From positions 23,224 to 87,223 of the forward strand of contig NZ_FUYV01000020.1 of the NCBI RefSeq assembly GCF_900168165.1: 64,000 bases of DNA. Direction: 5' to 3'. The stretch is from Alkalitalea saponilacus (GTDB lineage Bacteria > Bacteroidota > Bacteroidia > Bacteroidales > Marinilabiliaceae). The position numbers and the translations under genes were made by a program. Below the pieces are notes generated by a model, which had not been told where the DNA came from, did no database searches, and worked only from the letters and a program-made list of their open reading frames with translations. Positions 52,964-61,507 of this stretch are shown here, one piece after another. Every line of letters starts with the position of its first letter. Positions within the stretch are counted from its first letter, which is position 1.

Positions 52964-55219
52964 GTGATTAGAGATGAAAAACATACCGAGCTTTTCTTCA
53001 ATTCTATTTTTGAAGAGTCAACCGAGGGCATCGTGATTACGGATGAAACTGGTGCAGTTGTTTTATGGAACAAGCAACAGGAGAAGAACACTGGGATTTC
53101 GAGGGTTGAGGTGAAGGATAGGAAAATCTGGGATGTATTTGGAGAACTTAATATCTCCGACTATTCTACTTTAAAAAACAATAAAAAAGAATTTGGGGCA
53201 ATATTAAAAACAGGCATCATCACTGAGCAAGAAATTGCTGAAGTAACCCTGATACAGGGAGAAAAGCCACTCATTTTCCAACAAAAACTGTCGGTTATAA
53301 ATACCTCCAATGGGTTTTGCTTAAAGATTGTATGGATAAACATCAGTCAACTGCAAATATTAAAGCAAGAAGTATCCCGTACTAAAGGTTATTGGGAGGA
53401 GCTTTTTAATGCCATTGGCCATCCAACCATGCTGTTGAATTATGATCAAAAAGTAATCAGAGCTAATAAAGCACTCCTAAAGATTGTCGGAAAAACTGAA
53501 GCCGAGTTGGTGGGCAGGTCTTGTTATGAATTCTTTCATTCTGGTTGCGCTCCTCAGGGTTGTCCATTTCAAAAAGCATGTAGTAATAGCGGATATGCTG
53601 CCTCAGATATGATTATTGAAGCTTTTAACGGAGTATATATCGTAGCGTGCGGCTCAGTTAAAGATCCAACGGACAAATCAAAAAACATATTGCATATAGC
53701 TACAGATATTACAAGCCATATAAAGATAGAGGGTGAGTTAAAGGCCGCAAAAAACATGTTTCGTTCCATGATTGACATGGCGCCCTTCGGGGCACACTTA
53801 TACGAATTAAAGCACAATAACCGTTTGGTTTTTATAGGCGCGAATCAATCTGCCAATAGAATTTTAGGTGTTGACAACAATCAATTCCTTGGGAAAACCA
53901 TTGAGGAGGCATTCCCAAATCTAAAAAAAACAGAGATTCCTGATTTGTATCGGAGAGTGGCCATAAGCGGAGAATCGTTTAATCATGAACAGCTGATTTA
54001 CTCTGATGACAAGGGTATATCTGGAGCTTTTGAGCTTTGGGCATTTCAAACTTCCCCGGAAAAAATGGCGGTTCTTTTTCATGACATAACTGAAAAAAAG
54101 AAGATAGAAGAAAGGTTGCTTTCAAGAGAAAGACGATTCAACGAACTCATAAGAAATTCCTCTGACATCATTGTTGTTCTCAATGAGGAAGGCAAACAGG
54201 TTTTTGTGAGCGATGTAGTAGAAAGAATTCTTGGTTATTCATCTGAGGAACTTATCGGAATTCAGGTGATAGACGAAATGCTTCACCCTGACGACATAGA
54301 AGAGGCAAAAGAGGGTTTTCAAAGAACAATAAAAGAGGGCTGTGGAGTTGTCAGGTACCGGCATAAACATAAAAATGGCGAATGGATCGATTTAGAATCC
54401 TGGGGATCTAATCAGCTGCAAAATCCTGACATCAATGGTGTAGTTTTTAACGTTAGAGATGTTACAGAGAGGAAACGAATTGAACTTCAATTATTAGCTG
54501 CCAAAGAAAAAGCTGAAGAGAGTGACCGTTTAAAAACGGCTTTCATTCAGAATATGAGTCATGAAATACGCACACCGATGAACGCCATCATGGGCTTTTC
54601 CACGCTTCTTGTTGACTACTTCGATGATAAGGAAAGTCTGACTCATTTCACTGACATCATAAACCGAAGTTGTGTTGATTTGCTCACATTGATTAACTCC
54701 TTGCTTGATATATCCAAGATAGAATCGGGACAATTGACCGTAAACAAAGAATCATTTAGTGTAAATGATCTTTACGAGGAACTAAATGTTTTCTTTTCAG
54801 AATATAGGAAACGAATTGACAAACAAGACATAAAACTAAAGTTGAATGTGTGTGAAAATTTGATAAGCCAACAAGTTTTCACCGACAGAATAAAAGTGCG
54901 TCAAATCCTTATCAATCTAATCAGCAACGGCTTAAAAAACACCTACAAAGGATTTGTTGAATGCGGATGCAAAATTGAGGACAAGAAAACGCTCACCTTT
55001 TATGTCAAAGATACCGGAATAGGGATTCCACCGGATAAACATGAGTTCATATTTGAACGATTTAGTCAATTGCCAATGAAAAAGGTTAATGATGTTGGTG
55101 CTACCGGATTGGGATTGTCCATAGTAAAGGGACTCGTGAATATCATGAATGGGAAAATCTGGCTTAAGTCAAAGCCAGAATGCGGCACTACTTTTTACGT
55201 AACATTACCGGTCAATTAG
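52964..55219 (+). CDS. PAS-rich sensor histidine kinase
   Basis: This 751-residue kinase appears soluble. It carries four PAS-like domains (first near EESTEGIVITDETGAVVLWN; second near NAIGHPTMLLNYDQKVIRAN, with a Cys-rich FFHSGCAPQGCPFQKAC; third near DMAPFGAHLYELKHNNRLVF; fourth near RNSSDIIVVLNEEGKQVFVS), then HisKA with His533 in QNMSHEIRTPMNAIMGFSTL, and HATPase with NLISNGLKN, FYVKDTGIGIPPDKHEFIFE and GLGLSIVKGLV. The start is a GTG at 52964 because no in-frame ATG fits better. No response regulator is adjacent. Confidence 0.93.
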   Translation: MIRDEKHTELFFNSIFEESTEGIVITDETGAVVLWNKQQEKNTGISRVEVKDRKIWDVFGELNISDYSTLKNNKKEFGAILKTGIITEQEIAEVTLIQGEKPLIFQQKLSVINTSNGFCLKIVWINISQLQILKQEVSRTKGYWEELFNAIGHPTMLLNYDQKVIRANKALLKIVGKTEAELVGRSCYEFFHSGCAPQGCPFQKACSNSGYAASDMIIEAFNGVYIVACGSVKDPTDKSKNILHIATDITSHIKIEGELKAAKNMFRSMIDMAPFGAHLYELKHNNRLVFIGANQSANRILGVDNNQFLGKTIEEAFPNLKKTEIPDLYRRVAISGESFNHEQLIYSDDKGISGAFELWAFQTSPEKMAVLFHDITEKKKIEERLLSRERRFNELIRNSSDIIVVLNEEGKQVFVSDVVERILGYSSEELIGIQVIDEMLHPDDIEEAKEGFQRTIKEGCGVVRYRHKHKNGEWIDLESWGSNQLQNPDINGVVFNVRDVTERKRIELQLLAAKEKAEESDRLKTAFIQNMSHEIRTPMNAIMGFSTLLVDYFDDKESLTHFTDIINRSCVDLLTLINSLLDISKIESGQLTVNKESFSVNDLYEELNVFFSEYRKRIDKQDIKLKLNVCENLISQQVFTDRIKVRQILINLISNGLKNTYKGFVECGCKIEDKKTLTFYVKDTGIGIPPDKHEFIFERFSQLPMKKVNDVGATGLGLSIVKGLVNIMNGKIWLKSKPECGTTFYVTLPVN

Positions 55220-55666
55220 TAAAGCTATAATGCCAAAAGTGTTTCCAATGCTGAAAGCATTATTTAATCCAACCTAAAACAATACTTCGGACAGAGATTA
55301 TCTCTACCAACACACTGAAAGCCTAATTTAATTCAGCCCAAGGCAACGCCTTGGCCTGATGCTTAATTCCTTGTTTTTATAGTTTAGAATGGGATGTTAA
55401 TTTCTGGCCCATACGGTTGCCCATGTCAGATCTTCTGAAAATAGAAACGCTATTATAAACTAGAGGCAATTGCCTATACTTCAAGTAAATAGGGCTTTCG
55501 CACCTACGGAGTGCCGCAACACTTCTTGTAAATACTCCATCCACATCTGTCATCTGCGATGGCGATTTTAACGGAAATCTATTTGAGTAAGCAATGTAAT
55601 GTTTAATACTTAGCCGCTATGGAGCGCTACTATTGACAAGACCTTATTTAAACTCATTCAAAATTA
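55220..55666. other. Repeat-rich spacer with short palindromes
   Basis: No gene seen. It contains CCAAGGCAACGCCTTGG (about 55338-55354) and a block CGCACCTACGGAGTG...CATCTGTCATCTGCGATGGC (about 55499-55575) that resembles 59278-59345. A GCCGCTATGGAGCGC palindrome follows near 55612. Confidence 0.6.
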
Positions 55667-55709
55667 CCCCCCCCCGTATTGACATTTATAATTTTTTATG
55701 TTTATTTTG
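55667..55709 (+). promoter_or_regulatory. C9 tract and promoter of small membrane genes
   Basis: Nine Cs (55667-55675) lie directly before TTG at 55679-55681; after 20 bases TTATTTTG (55702-55709) follows as the -7 box. The next gene starts at 55786. A run of this length beside a promoter could change by slippage. Confidence 0.5.
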
Positions 55710-55785
55710 CCTGGCAAATAAAAATATTTTAATCTCAACTCAAATCATTTTTAATGTTTAAACTTGAATTTAATCATATAGCCTT

Positions 55786-55977
55786 ATGAGTACAAAAGTT
55801 TCATCTGTTATCAACAAAACTCAAATAGTGATAAACATAATTATTGTTTTTACATTAATTAATTACTTTTTAAAGGTAATCCCATATCAAGATGTGTTCA
55901 TTGGTGCTGCAATAATATTGGGCTCAGTGAATTTTTTCCTCATTGCTGTTTTTGCCAGGAAAAAGGAAAAAAAATAA
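55786..55977 (+). CDS. 63-residue two-segment membrane protein
   Basis: Two membrane segments (IVINIIIVFTLINYFLKVI and VFIGAAIILGSVNFFLIAVF) flank a short loop, and the end is basic (ARKKEKK). Size and topology fit small bacteriocin-immunity-like proteins; this is inference from the downstream double-glycine peptide. No family recognised. Confidence 0.6.
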   Translation: MSTKVSSVINKTQIVINIIIVFTLINYFLKVIPYQDVFIGAAIILGSVNFFLIAVFARKKEKK

Positions 55978-56043
55978 AAGGCATCCCAGTTTAAAGTATC
56001 ATCGAAATACAAACCAGTTTTTTTAAGACGGAATTAAAACAAT

Positions 56044-56316
56044 ATGGTCAAAAAGAAATCAAACTCTTCAGTAGTCTTCTTTGCTATAAATGCCTTTCTA
56101 GCGACAATTGGGCTAATATTTTATTTTCTATTACAGCCTGAGGGGGTTTTGCAATATCTTCTTCCTGCTTATTTCTTTAGTTTGTTTGGAGCATACTTTA
56201 GTATGTTTATTCTTCATCCGAAAATCAGCAAAGAAGGAGGTGGTTTGAAAGTATTTAATTATCTGATTTTATTTGTTACAGTGATAATGGTGTTAGTATT
56301 GTTGTTTTTTGTTTAG
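56044..56316 (+). CDS. 90-residue three-segment membrane protein
   Basis: Three hydrophobic segments (VVFFAINAFLATIGLIFYFL, LLPAYFFSLFGAYFSMFILH and LIFLVTVIMVLVLLFFV-like end) and a basic N-terminus (MVKKKSNSS). It follows the previous small gene by 66 bases and precedes the MITE-like element. An immunity-like role is possible but not shown; no family recognised. Confidence 0.6.
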   Translation: MVKKKSNSSVVFFAINAFLATIGLIFYFLLQPEGVLQYLLPAYFFSLFGAYFSMFILHPKISKEGGGLKVFNYLILFVTVIMVLVLLFFV

Positions 56317-56330
56317 TTTTTCACTTAGTA

Positions 56331-56747
56331 CTACTTTGACAGATTAGAATTGTCCTTTGAATTGTTCAGGATAATGACCATACTTTTAAAAAGTAAGGTT
56401 TGTATAGCCCCAACGGGGCGACATCATCAACATAGGGCATAGCCCTATGAAAACATATATAAATCGAATTTAGCTCTGAAAGGGCGTAAGCAAATATTGC
56501 TTGATACAAATAATTAGGTAGAACATAATCAAAACATCTCTTTTCAAGATAAGTGTTTAGATTAATAAGAATGTCTGGGATTAGAATTGCTGTCGCCCTT
56601 TCAGGGCTTTGGTTTTGTTGTATCCTCATCCCGGGGCTGTACCCCGGGTTATCGATTAAACCCTTTCAGGGTTAGTTTAGCGTTTTTGGGCGAAAACATC
56701 ATAGCCCCAATGAATAATATCTAATGTGTTATAATCTGTCAAAGTAG
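56331..56747. mobile_element. 417-base MITE-like element with palindromes
   Basis: CTACTTTGACAGATTA (56331-56346) recurs as a perfect inverted copy at 56732-56747. Inside are GCCCCAACGGGGC (56407-56419), ATAGGGCATAGCCCTAT (56432-56448), GCCCTTTCAGGGC (56595-56607), CCCGGGGCTGTACCCCGGG (56630-56648) and CCCTTTCAGGG near 56661. No transposase gene is present and no clear target duplication was seen. Confidence 0.65.
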
Positions 56748-56780
56748 AATTAGAAAACTTTTATTTTATATCATTTAATT

Positions 56781-56996
56781 ATGGAAACAAGTAAATTGAA
56801 TTTGGAAGAGATGACGAGTGTTGAAGGTGGGTGGTATGCTAGCTTCGCTTGTAGTGCGGCTTTTGGAACTTATGGAGCTTTGACAGGTTATGGAGTAGCA
56901 TTAACTTTTGGAGGGCCTGTAGGACTTGATTTTGCTGTTGTATATGGTTTAGGAACGAGTTATGCTTGTGCTCGTCTTACAGGAGGAAGAGAGTAA
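56781..56996 (+). CDS. Double-glycine-leader bacteriocin-like peptide
   Basis: This 71-residue precursor has a leader ending NLEEMTSVEGG (residues 7-17), which matches the LxxxEMxxVxGG double-glycine type, cleaved after Gly17 by a peptidase-containing ABC exporter. The 54-residue mature part (WYASFACSAAFGTYGALTGY then GVALTFGGPVGLDFAVVYGL) is rich in Gly and Ala with GxxxG spacing, as in class IIb bacteriocins. Cys24 and Cys63 could form a disulfide. No exporter gene lies nearby. A small membrane protein gene follows. Confidence 0.75.
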   Translation: METSKLNLEEMTSVEGGWYASFACSAAFGTYGALTGYGVALTFGGPVGLDFAVVYGLGTSYACARLTGGRE

Positions 56997-57078
56997 TACA
57001 CATTTGTTCTGCCTGTTGCTTATGTTGCTGCATGTAGAATATTTTAAAGTGCAAATGTTGATTTTAAAAAACATTAAT

Positions 57079-57432
57079 ATGAAGGAAAAGAGAGGTTCAT
57101 TCAATGATCGTGTTCTTTTAATCGTACAAAATATTTTAGCTGTACTGCTGCTGCTAGTCGCTTTATTAACAGCAGACAACCTTTTGAGCTTTTCTATTAT
57201 TTTTCTGGGGGTAACAATTGGAACCAATATCGCATATTTTTCGAAGAATAGATATCGGCTTATCTTAGATAAAAAAGTAAAAAATTTCTTTTTTGCAAAT
57301 ACTTTTTTATTAGCATTAATAATGATGTTCATTTATTTGAAAATGAACACTATTTGGATTATAGCATTATTGATGACACTAATTATCAGTATTGCTTTCT
57401 CTTTTGTGGTAATTTTAAACAGGAAAAAATGA
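57079..57432 (+). CDS. 117-residue membrane protein, possible immunity protein
   Basis: I start at 57079 (MKEKRGSFNDRVLLIVQNIL); a longer frame from 56962 overlaps the peptide gene and lacks merit. Four membrane segments are visible (LAVLLLLVALLTADNLLSFS, FSIIFLGVTIGTNIAYF, FFANTFLLALIMMFIYL, IWIIALLMTLIISIAFSFVV). The gene begins 82 bases after the peptide stop, as expected for an immunity protein. It overlaps the DUF2059 gene by four bases. Confidence 0.68.
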   Translation: MKEKRGSFNDRVLLIVQNILAVLLLLVALLTADNLLSFSIIFLGVTIGTNIAYFSKNRYRLILDKKVKNFFFANTFLLALIMMFIYLKMNTIWIIALLMTLIISIAFSFVVILNRKK

Positions 57433-57929
57433 AAACAAAAATTATTTTACTCGTCTTCGCAATGTTTTTAGGCTTAAGTGCCACCTCACAAACCAGCAAT
57501 GAATTAAATCCGGAAATCAAGAGGTTTCTTGAAGTTAACGGATCGTCGGCAGCTTATGATATGATGTTTGATCAGTTATCTATGCAATTAAAGCAAATGG
57601 CAGCCAGTGCACCGGATTCTGTTTGGGAGGACATAAAGCTAAATATTTTTGAGCCTAAGTTAAAAGACTTAAATCAACTTACAGGAGCAATGTATCTAAA
57701 GCACTTTACGGTTGAGGAGATTAAAGAGATGATTGCTTTTTATGAGAGTCCTGTAGGAAAGAAACTGGCAGGATTAACCACCCAAATAACCATGGAGTCA
57801 ATGGGTGTATCACAACAGTGGGCAATGGAAGTATTTCAAAAAATGCAACAACACTTAACTGACGCCGGATATATCACGTCCAGTCCGTTTGTGCAGTATT
57901 CATATCTTCTCATTACATATTGGACGTAA
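57429..57929 (+). CDS. DUF2059 family secreted protein
   Basis: I start at 57429 (MKTKIILLVFAMFLGLSATS), which gives a Sec signal peptide; the ATG overlaps the previous stop codon (ATGA). The 166-residue protein has the DUF2059 pattern: LEVNGSSAAYDMMFDQL, FEPKLKDLNQLTGAMYLKHF, TVEEIKEMIAFYESPVGKKL and AMEVFQKMQQHL. Function is unknown, location is probably periplasmic. Coupling to the membrane protein gene suggests co-expression. Confidence 0.85.
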   Translation: MKTKIILLVFAMFLGLSATSQTSNELNPEIKRFLEVNGSSAAYDMMFDQLSMQLKQMAASAPDSVWEDIKLNIFEPKLKDLNQLTGAMYLKHFTVEEIKEMIAFYESPVGKKLAGLTTQITMESMGVSQQWAMEVFQKMQQHLTDAGYITSSPFVQYSYLLITYWT

Positions 57930-58129
57930 ATCAATTGATTTGACTGCATTGTTTTTCATGGTTTCAGCAGTTAGGTCAGTTGTTTATTTCTGATTAGTAT
58001 AAGGGATTTTTTTAGTAACTGAAAATGGTTAATACCATTATCAGTAACACAATTTCTTGAAAAGCCTACATGGTCGTTTTTTTTTGATAGTTGATGCTCG
58101 CTTTGAAATTCTCTGAGCCATGCTTGCCT

Positions 58130-59122
58130 CTATGCCACTACATTCTTTGATTCCTTACAATTTGTAAAATCTGTAATATTCTGATAAGTAGTGGTTGTAA
58201 TTTCTTCCAGCGCTTCGTGGGTGAAAAATGCCTGATGTGAAGTTATCAATACGTTGGGGAAGGATATTAAACGCATAATCACCTCATCTTCGATGATGTT
58301 TTCTGAATGGTCGTGGAAAAAGAGATTCTCTTCCTGCTCATACACATCAATGCCAAAATAGCCGAGTTTGTGTTTCTTTAGAGCCTTTATGGCTGCTTTG
58401 GTATCAACCAAAGCGCCCCTGCTGGTGTTGATAAGCATTACACCATCTTTCATGATTTTAAAGGCGTCTTTATTAATCATGTGCCTGGTGTTATCGTTGA
58501 GCGGACAATGCAGTGAAATGATGTCAGAATTTTTGAACAGGTTTTCTATTGAAGAGTAAACAACCCCTTTTTTTTCCAGCTCCGAGTCAGGGTGAATATC
58601 GTAGGCCATCACGTTTGCCCCGAAACCTAAGCATATATTGCAAAAAGCTTTTCCGATTTTACCGGTTCCAATTACCCCGATGGTTTTCCGGTGGACATTA
58701 AACCCGGTAAGGCGCTCTAATGAGAAGTTTCCTTCGCGCACGCGGTTGTAAGCTTTGTGTGTTTTTCGGTTTAATGTAAGTATTAACGCCATGGCATGCT
58801 CGGCTACGGCGTTGGGCGAATATGCCGGTACTCTTACCACTTTAATCCCATAATCTTGTGCTGCGTCAAGGTCAACGTTGTTAAAACCGGCGCACCGAAG
58901 AGCTATCAGTCTGGTACCATGTTCCTTTAAATATTTCAGAACTGTACTGTTGATCTGGTCATTCACAAAAACGCAGACAACGTCGAAACCTTTCGCCAGC
59001 TCTGTGGTATCTTCGTTAAGAGCAGACTTGAAATAGCGAATTTCGATTCCGGCTTGGGGTTTAAAGCGTTCAAAGTATTCTTTGTCGTAACTTTTTGAGC
59101 TGAACAAGGCAATTTTTATCAT
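58130..59122 (-). CDS. D-2-hydroxyacid dehydrogenase (D-lactate dehydrogenase type)
   Basis: I start at 59122 (MIKIALFSSKSYDKEYFERF); an in-frame ATG at 59146 adds eight residues without merit. The 330-residue protein has LIALRCAGFNNVDLDAAQDY, VPAYSPNAVAEHAMALILTL, the NAD motif GVIGTGKIGKAFC and SLHCPLNDNTRHMINKDAF, followed by NTSRGALVDTKAAIKALKKH and the catalytic His in LITSHQAFFTHEAL. It converts pyruvate to D-lactate as a fermentative sink, or acts on a related acid. Confidence 0.93.
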   Translation of the reverse strand: MIKIALFSSKSYDKEYFERFKPQAGIEIRYFKSALNEDTTELAKGFDVVCVFVNDQINSTVLKYLKEHGTRLIALRCAGFNNVDLDAAQDYGIKVVRVPAYSPNAVAEHAMALILTLNRKTHKAYNRVREGNFSLERLTGFNVHRKTIGVIGTGKIGKAFCNICLGFGANVMAYDIHPDSELEKKGVVYSSIENLFKNSDIISLHCPLNDNTRHMINKDAFKIMKDGVMLINTSRGALVDTKAAIKALKKHKLGYFGIDVYEQEENLFFHDHSENIIEDEVIMRLISFPNVLITSHQAFFTHEALEEITTTTYQNITDFTNCKESKNVVA

Positions 59123-59437
59123 AATATCAATGAATTTGTTGCACAATCATTTTAAATGGGATGCTGTAGAATTAAACTTACCACTATTTGTTTGAAAAGT
59201 AAAGCAGGGAGAAAGATAATTGATGTTTGCCTATTCTTGAATGAGGGGAAGATATACTCATCAAATATGTAACATTACGCACCTACGGAGTGTTATGACT
59301 CCGGATTGTTGACTGTTCTATCAACATCTGCCATCTATGATGGCGCTTTTACCAGAGGTCAGTTGGAGTGCAAATGCAATATTTATTGCTGTGCCCTCGT
59401 AGAGGGCGAATATTGATAGCAATGAATTATGCTATTA
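59123..59437. other. Repeat spacer left of the IS982 copy
   Basis: No gene seen. It contains CGCACCTACGGAGTG with CATCTGCCATCTATGATGGC (59278-59345), related to the block at 55499, and GCCCTCGTAGAGGGC (about 59393-59407). The IS element interrupts this region, whose repeats continue at 60488 (TGCACCTCGTAGAGGTGCA). Confidence 0.6.
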
Positions 59438-60478
59438 ACCTGAGTTCGATTCTAAAAAAGCGTTAGTTGATTAGTTTTTACAACCTCATATTTTAGTGCT
59501 GGCTTTTTGGGAAAGAAAGAATAAGCAATGAGTGCAGAAATCATATTAGTCAGGAAGTTTGCAAAAGATCTATGCCTTGAGTGTTCTATAGAGCACATGT
59601 TTTTCAATTCGTCATTAATTGTCTCAATTACAGAGCGTTTTCTGAGCAGTATTTTGTCTTTCATTTCCATTAGTACATTTTTCATATTGTTTCTGATTTG
59701 AGTTATTAAATGTAATCCATCAACAAAGAGTATTTCGGTTAACGTTTTTGAGACATATCCTTTGTCTGCATATAGTTTTCCTCTAAGTTTTTCAATAAAC
59801 CTTTTATCTTTTAGGGGTTCTCTATCATCAATATTTCCAGGGGTAATAACAAAATTCAAAATTTCACCCTTGTCGTTGACAACCAGATGTAATTTAAAAC
59901 CAAAAAAATAACCCATTGTGGATTTTCCTCTTTGTGCTACTCCATCAAAGACTTTGTGACGTGGAATTCGCTTATTTTTACAGACTCTGATGGGTGTTGA
60001 ATCAATGAACGAGATCCCTGTACATGAGCCTAAACAACAAGTCTTTAAAAACAAAGTCATTGGCAAGACAGCTGCTTGCATGAGTTCTACAAATCTATTG
60101 TAAGATACTGTATTTGGAAATTCCCTTGTAAGATGCTCTTTCACATAATGTTCATAGAAGTGTTTCATATTTTTGAATGCTCCATAATGAAATAAAATCA
60201 TAATGGTTATAACTTCGCTCTGGCTCATTTTAGGCTTTTTTTTAGGACTATTTCCTAAAGTTTACATTGAGGTAGAAGCAGTAAATTCAATGCAAAATTC
60301 ATCAACAAGAACGAAAATTTCCGTAATTTTATCTTTATCTAAACGCATGGGTTTTGCTGTTATTTAATTGTTTATCAGACTGTTAATATAGCAAAACCCA
60401 TCGTTTTTCCCAAATTCTACGCTAAAAATGTTTTACCTAAAATGCTTTAAATCTGATTATTAAAAATCGAACTCAGGT
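59438..60478 (-). mobile_element. Complete IS982 family insertion sequence
   Basis: Ends ACCTGAGTTCGATT (59438-59451) and its reverse complement (60465-60478) are identical over 14 bases. TATTA lies directly on both sides (59433-59437 and 60479-60483), a 5-base target duplication. The element is about 1041 bases long with one transposase reading frame of the IS982 type. It sits in an intergenic palindrome region. The deleted copy at 37571 shares both ends. Confidence 0.92.
59452..60348 (-). pseudogene. IS982 transposase gene with one nonsense codon
   Basis: The full frame begins at 60348 (MRLDKDKITEIFVLVDEFCI, then EFTASTSM), hits a TAA at 60264-60262, and continues in frame as TLGNSPKKKPKMSQSEVITI to the stop at 59452. 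The intact copy would have 298 residues. Catalytic parts are present: SFIDSTPIRVCKNKR, GYFFGFKLHLVVNDKGE, LYADKGYVSKTL and KRSVIETINDELKN. The deleted copy has TAT (Tyr) where this one has TAA, so the stop is a recent mutation. A shorter product from ATG 60228 (258 residues) is possible. Confidence 0.85.
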
Positions 60479-60600
60479 TATTAGAATGTGCACCTCGTAG
60501 AGGTGCAATGTGCTTTTGTATTCCTCTTGCATGTCTTATGAGGGATAACAATGATTGTAGCAGATTTCAACCACACAGCATGCCAGAAAATCAATTAACA

Positions 60601-60630
60601 AAAAAGGCAACCATTTCCGGTTGCCTTTTT
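60601..60630. terminator. Terminator of the ribosomal protein operon
   Basis: AAAAAGGCAACC (60601-60612) pairs with GGTTGCCTTTTT (60619-60630) around ATTTCC. It works in both directions and closes the leftward tsf transcript. Confidence 0.92.
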
Positions 60631-60651
60631 ATTGATGAAATATCAAAAATC

Positions 60652-61479
60652 TTAGTTATTCAAAGAGTAACGTTTGAACTCTGTAACCGTAAGATCTTTG
60701 TTTGTTTGTTGCAGGTACTCACGGATGCTGATTTTTCCGTCTTTAACAAATACCTGATCAAGCAAAGTGCTCTCTTTAAAGAATTTGGCCAAACGTCCCT
60801 GTGCAATCTTGTCAACCATATTTTCAGGTTTTCCTTCCTGACGGGTCTGTTCTTTGGCAATTTCCAATTCTTTCTCAACAATTTCCTGGGGAACTGAGTC
60901 TCTGTCAACCGAAACAGGATTCATAGCTGCTACCTGCATAGCAACATCTTTTCCAATTTGGGTGTCAATGCCAGCCTGGTTAAGTCCAACCAAGGTAGCA
61001 AGTTTGTTTCCAGGGTGAATGTAAGCAACCACCGTGTCGGCGTTAACCACATCAAAATATGGTAAATCCAACTTTTCGCCAATTACACCAATTTGCTCGG
61101 TAATAACGTCTTTAACTGCAATTCCATTAAGTTGCAATTCCTTTACCTCTTCAAGAGTTTTGGCATCGCTGGCAATTGCCAGGTCAAGAATAGAATCGGC
61201 CAAAGCAATGAAGCTTTCATTCTTGGCAACAAAATCAGTTTCGCAGTTAAGAACTACGATGGCACCTTTTTTATTGTCGGCAGTAACTTTTGCAAGCACT
61301 ACACCTTCGGTAGCATCGCGGTCTGCTCTTTTGTTTGCAACAGCCTGACCTTTTTTACGGATCAGATCCACTGCTTTATCGAAATCGCCGTCGGCTTCAG
61401 CAAGAGCTTTCTTGCAGTCCATCATACCGGCACCGGTCATTTTTCTAAGTTTGCTTACGTCTGCAGCAGTAATAGCCAT
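60652..61479 (-). CDS. tsf: Translation elongation factor Ts
   Basis: EF-Ts is the nucleotide exchange factor of EF-Tu. The 275-residue protein starts MAITAADVSKLRKMTGAGMM with the signature DCKKALAEADGDFDKAVDLI, then NCETDFVAKNESFIALADSI and the C-terminal domain (VAAMNPVSVDRDSVPQEIVE, QGRLAKFFKESTLLDQVFVK). It follows rpsB by 28 bases and ends the operon before the terminator at 60601. Confidence 0.98.
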   Translation of the reverse strand: MAITAADVSKLRKMTGAGMMDCKKALAEADGDFDKAVDLIRKKGQAVANKRADRDATEGVVLAKVTADNKKGAIVVLNCETDFVAKNESFIALADSILDLAIASDAKTLEEVKELQLNGIAVKDVITEQIGVIGEKLDLPYFDVVNADTVVAYIHPGNKLATLVGLNQAGIDTQIGKDVAMQVAAMNPVSVDRDSVPQEIVEKELEIAKEQTRQEGKPENMVDKIAQGRLAKFFKESTLLDQVFVKDGKISIREYLQQTNKDLTVTEFKRYSLNN

Positions 61480-61507
61480 TTTTGTCTGTTTTAAAGATTA
61501 ATTTAAA

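Noticed and set aside
56366..56629. 87-codon open frame on the minus strand
   Set aside because: It lies inside the MITE-like element and is made up of its palindromes.
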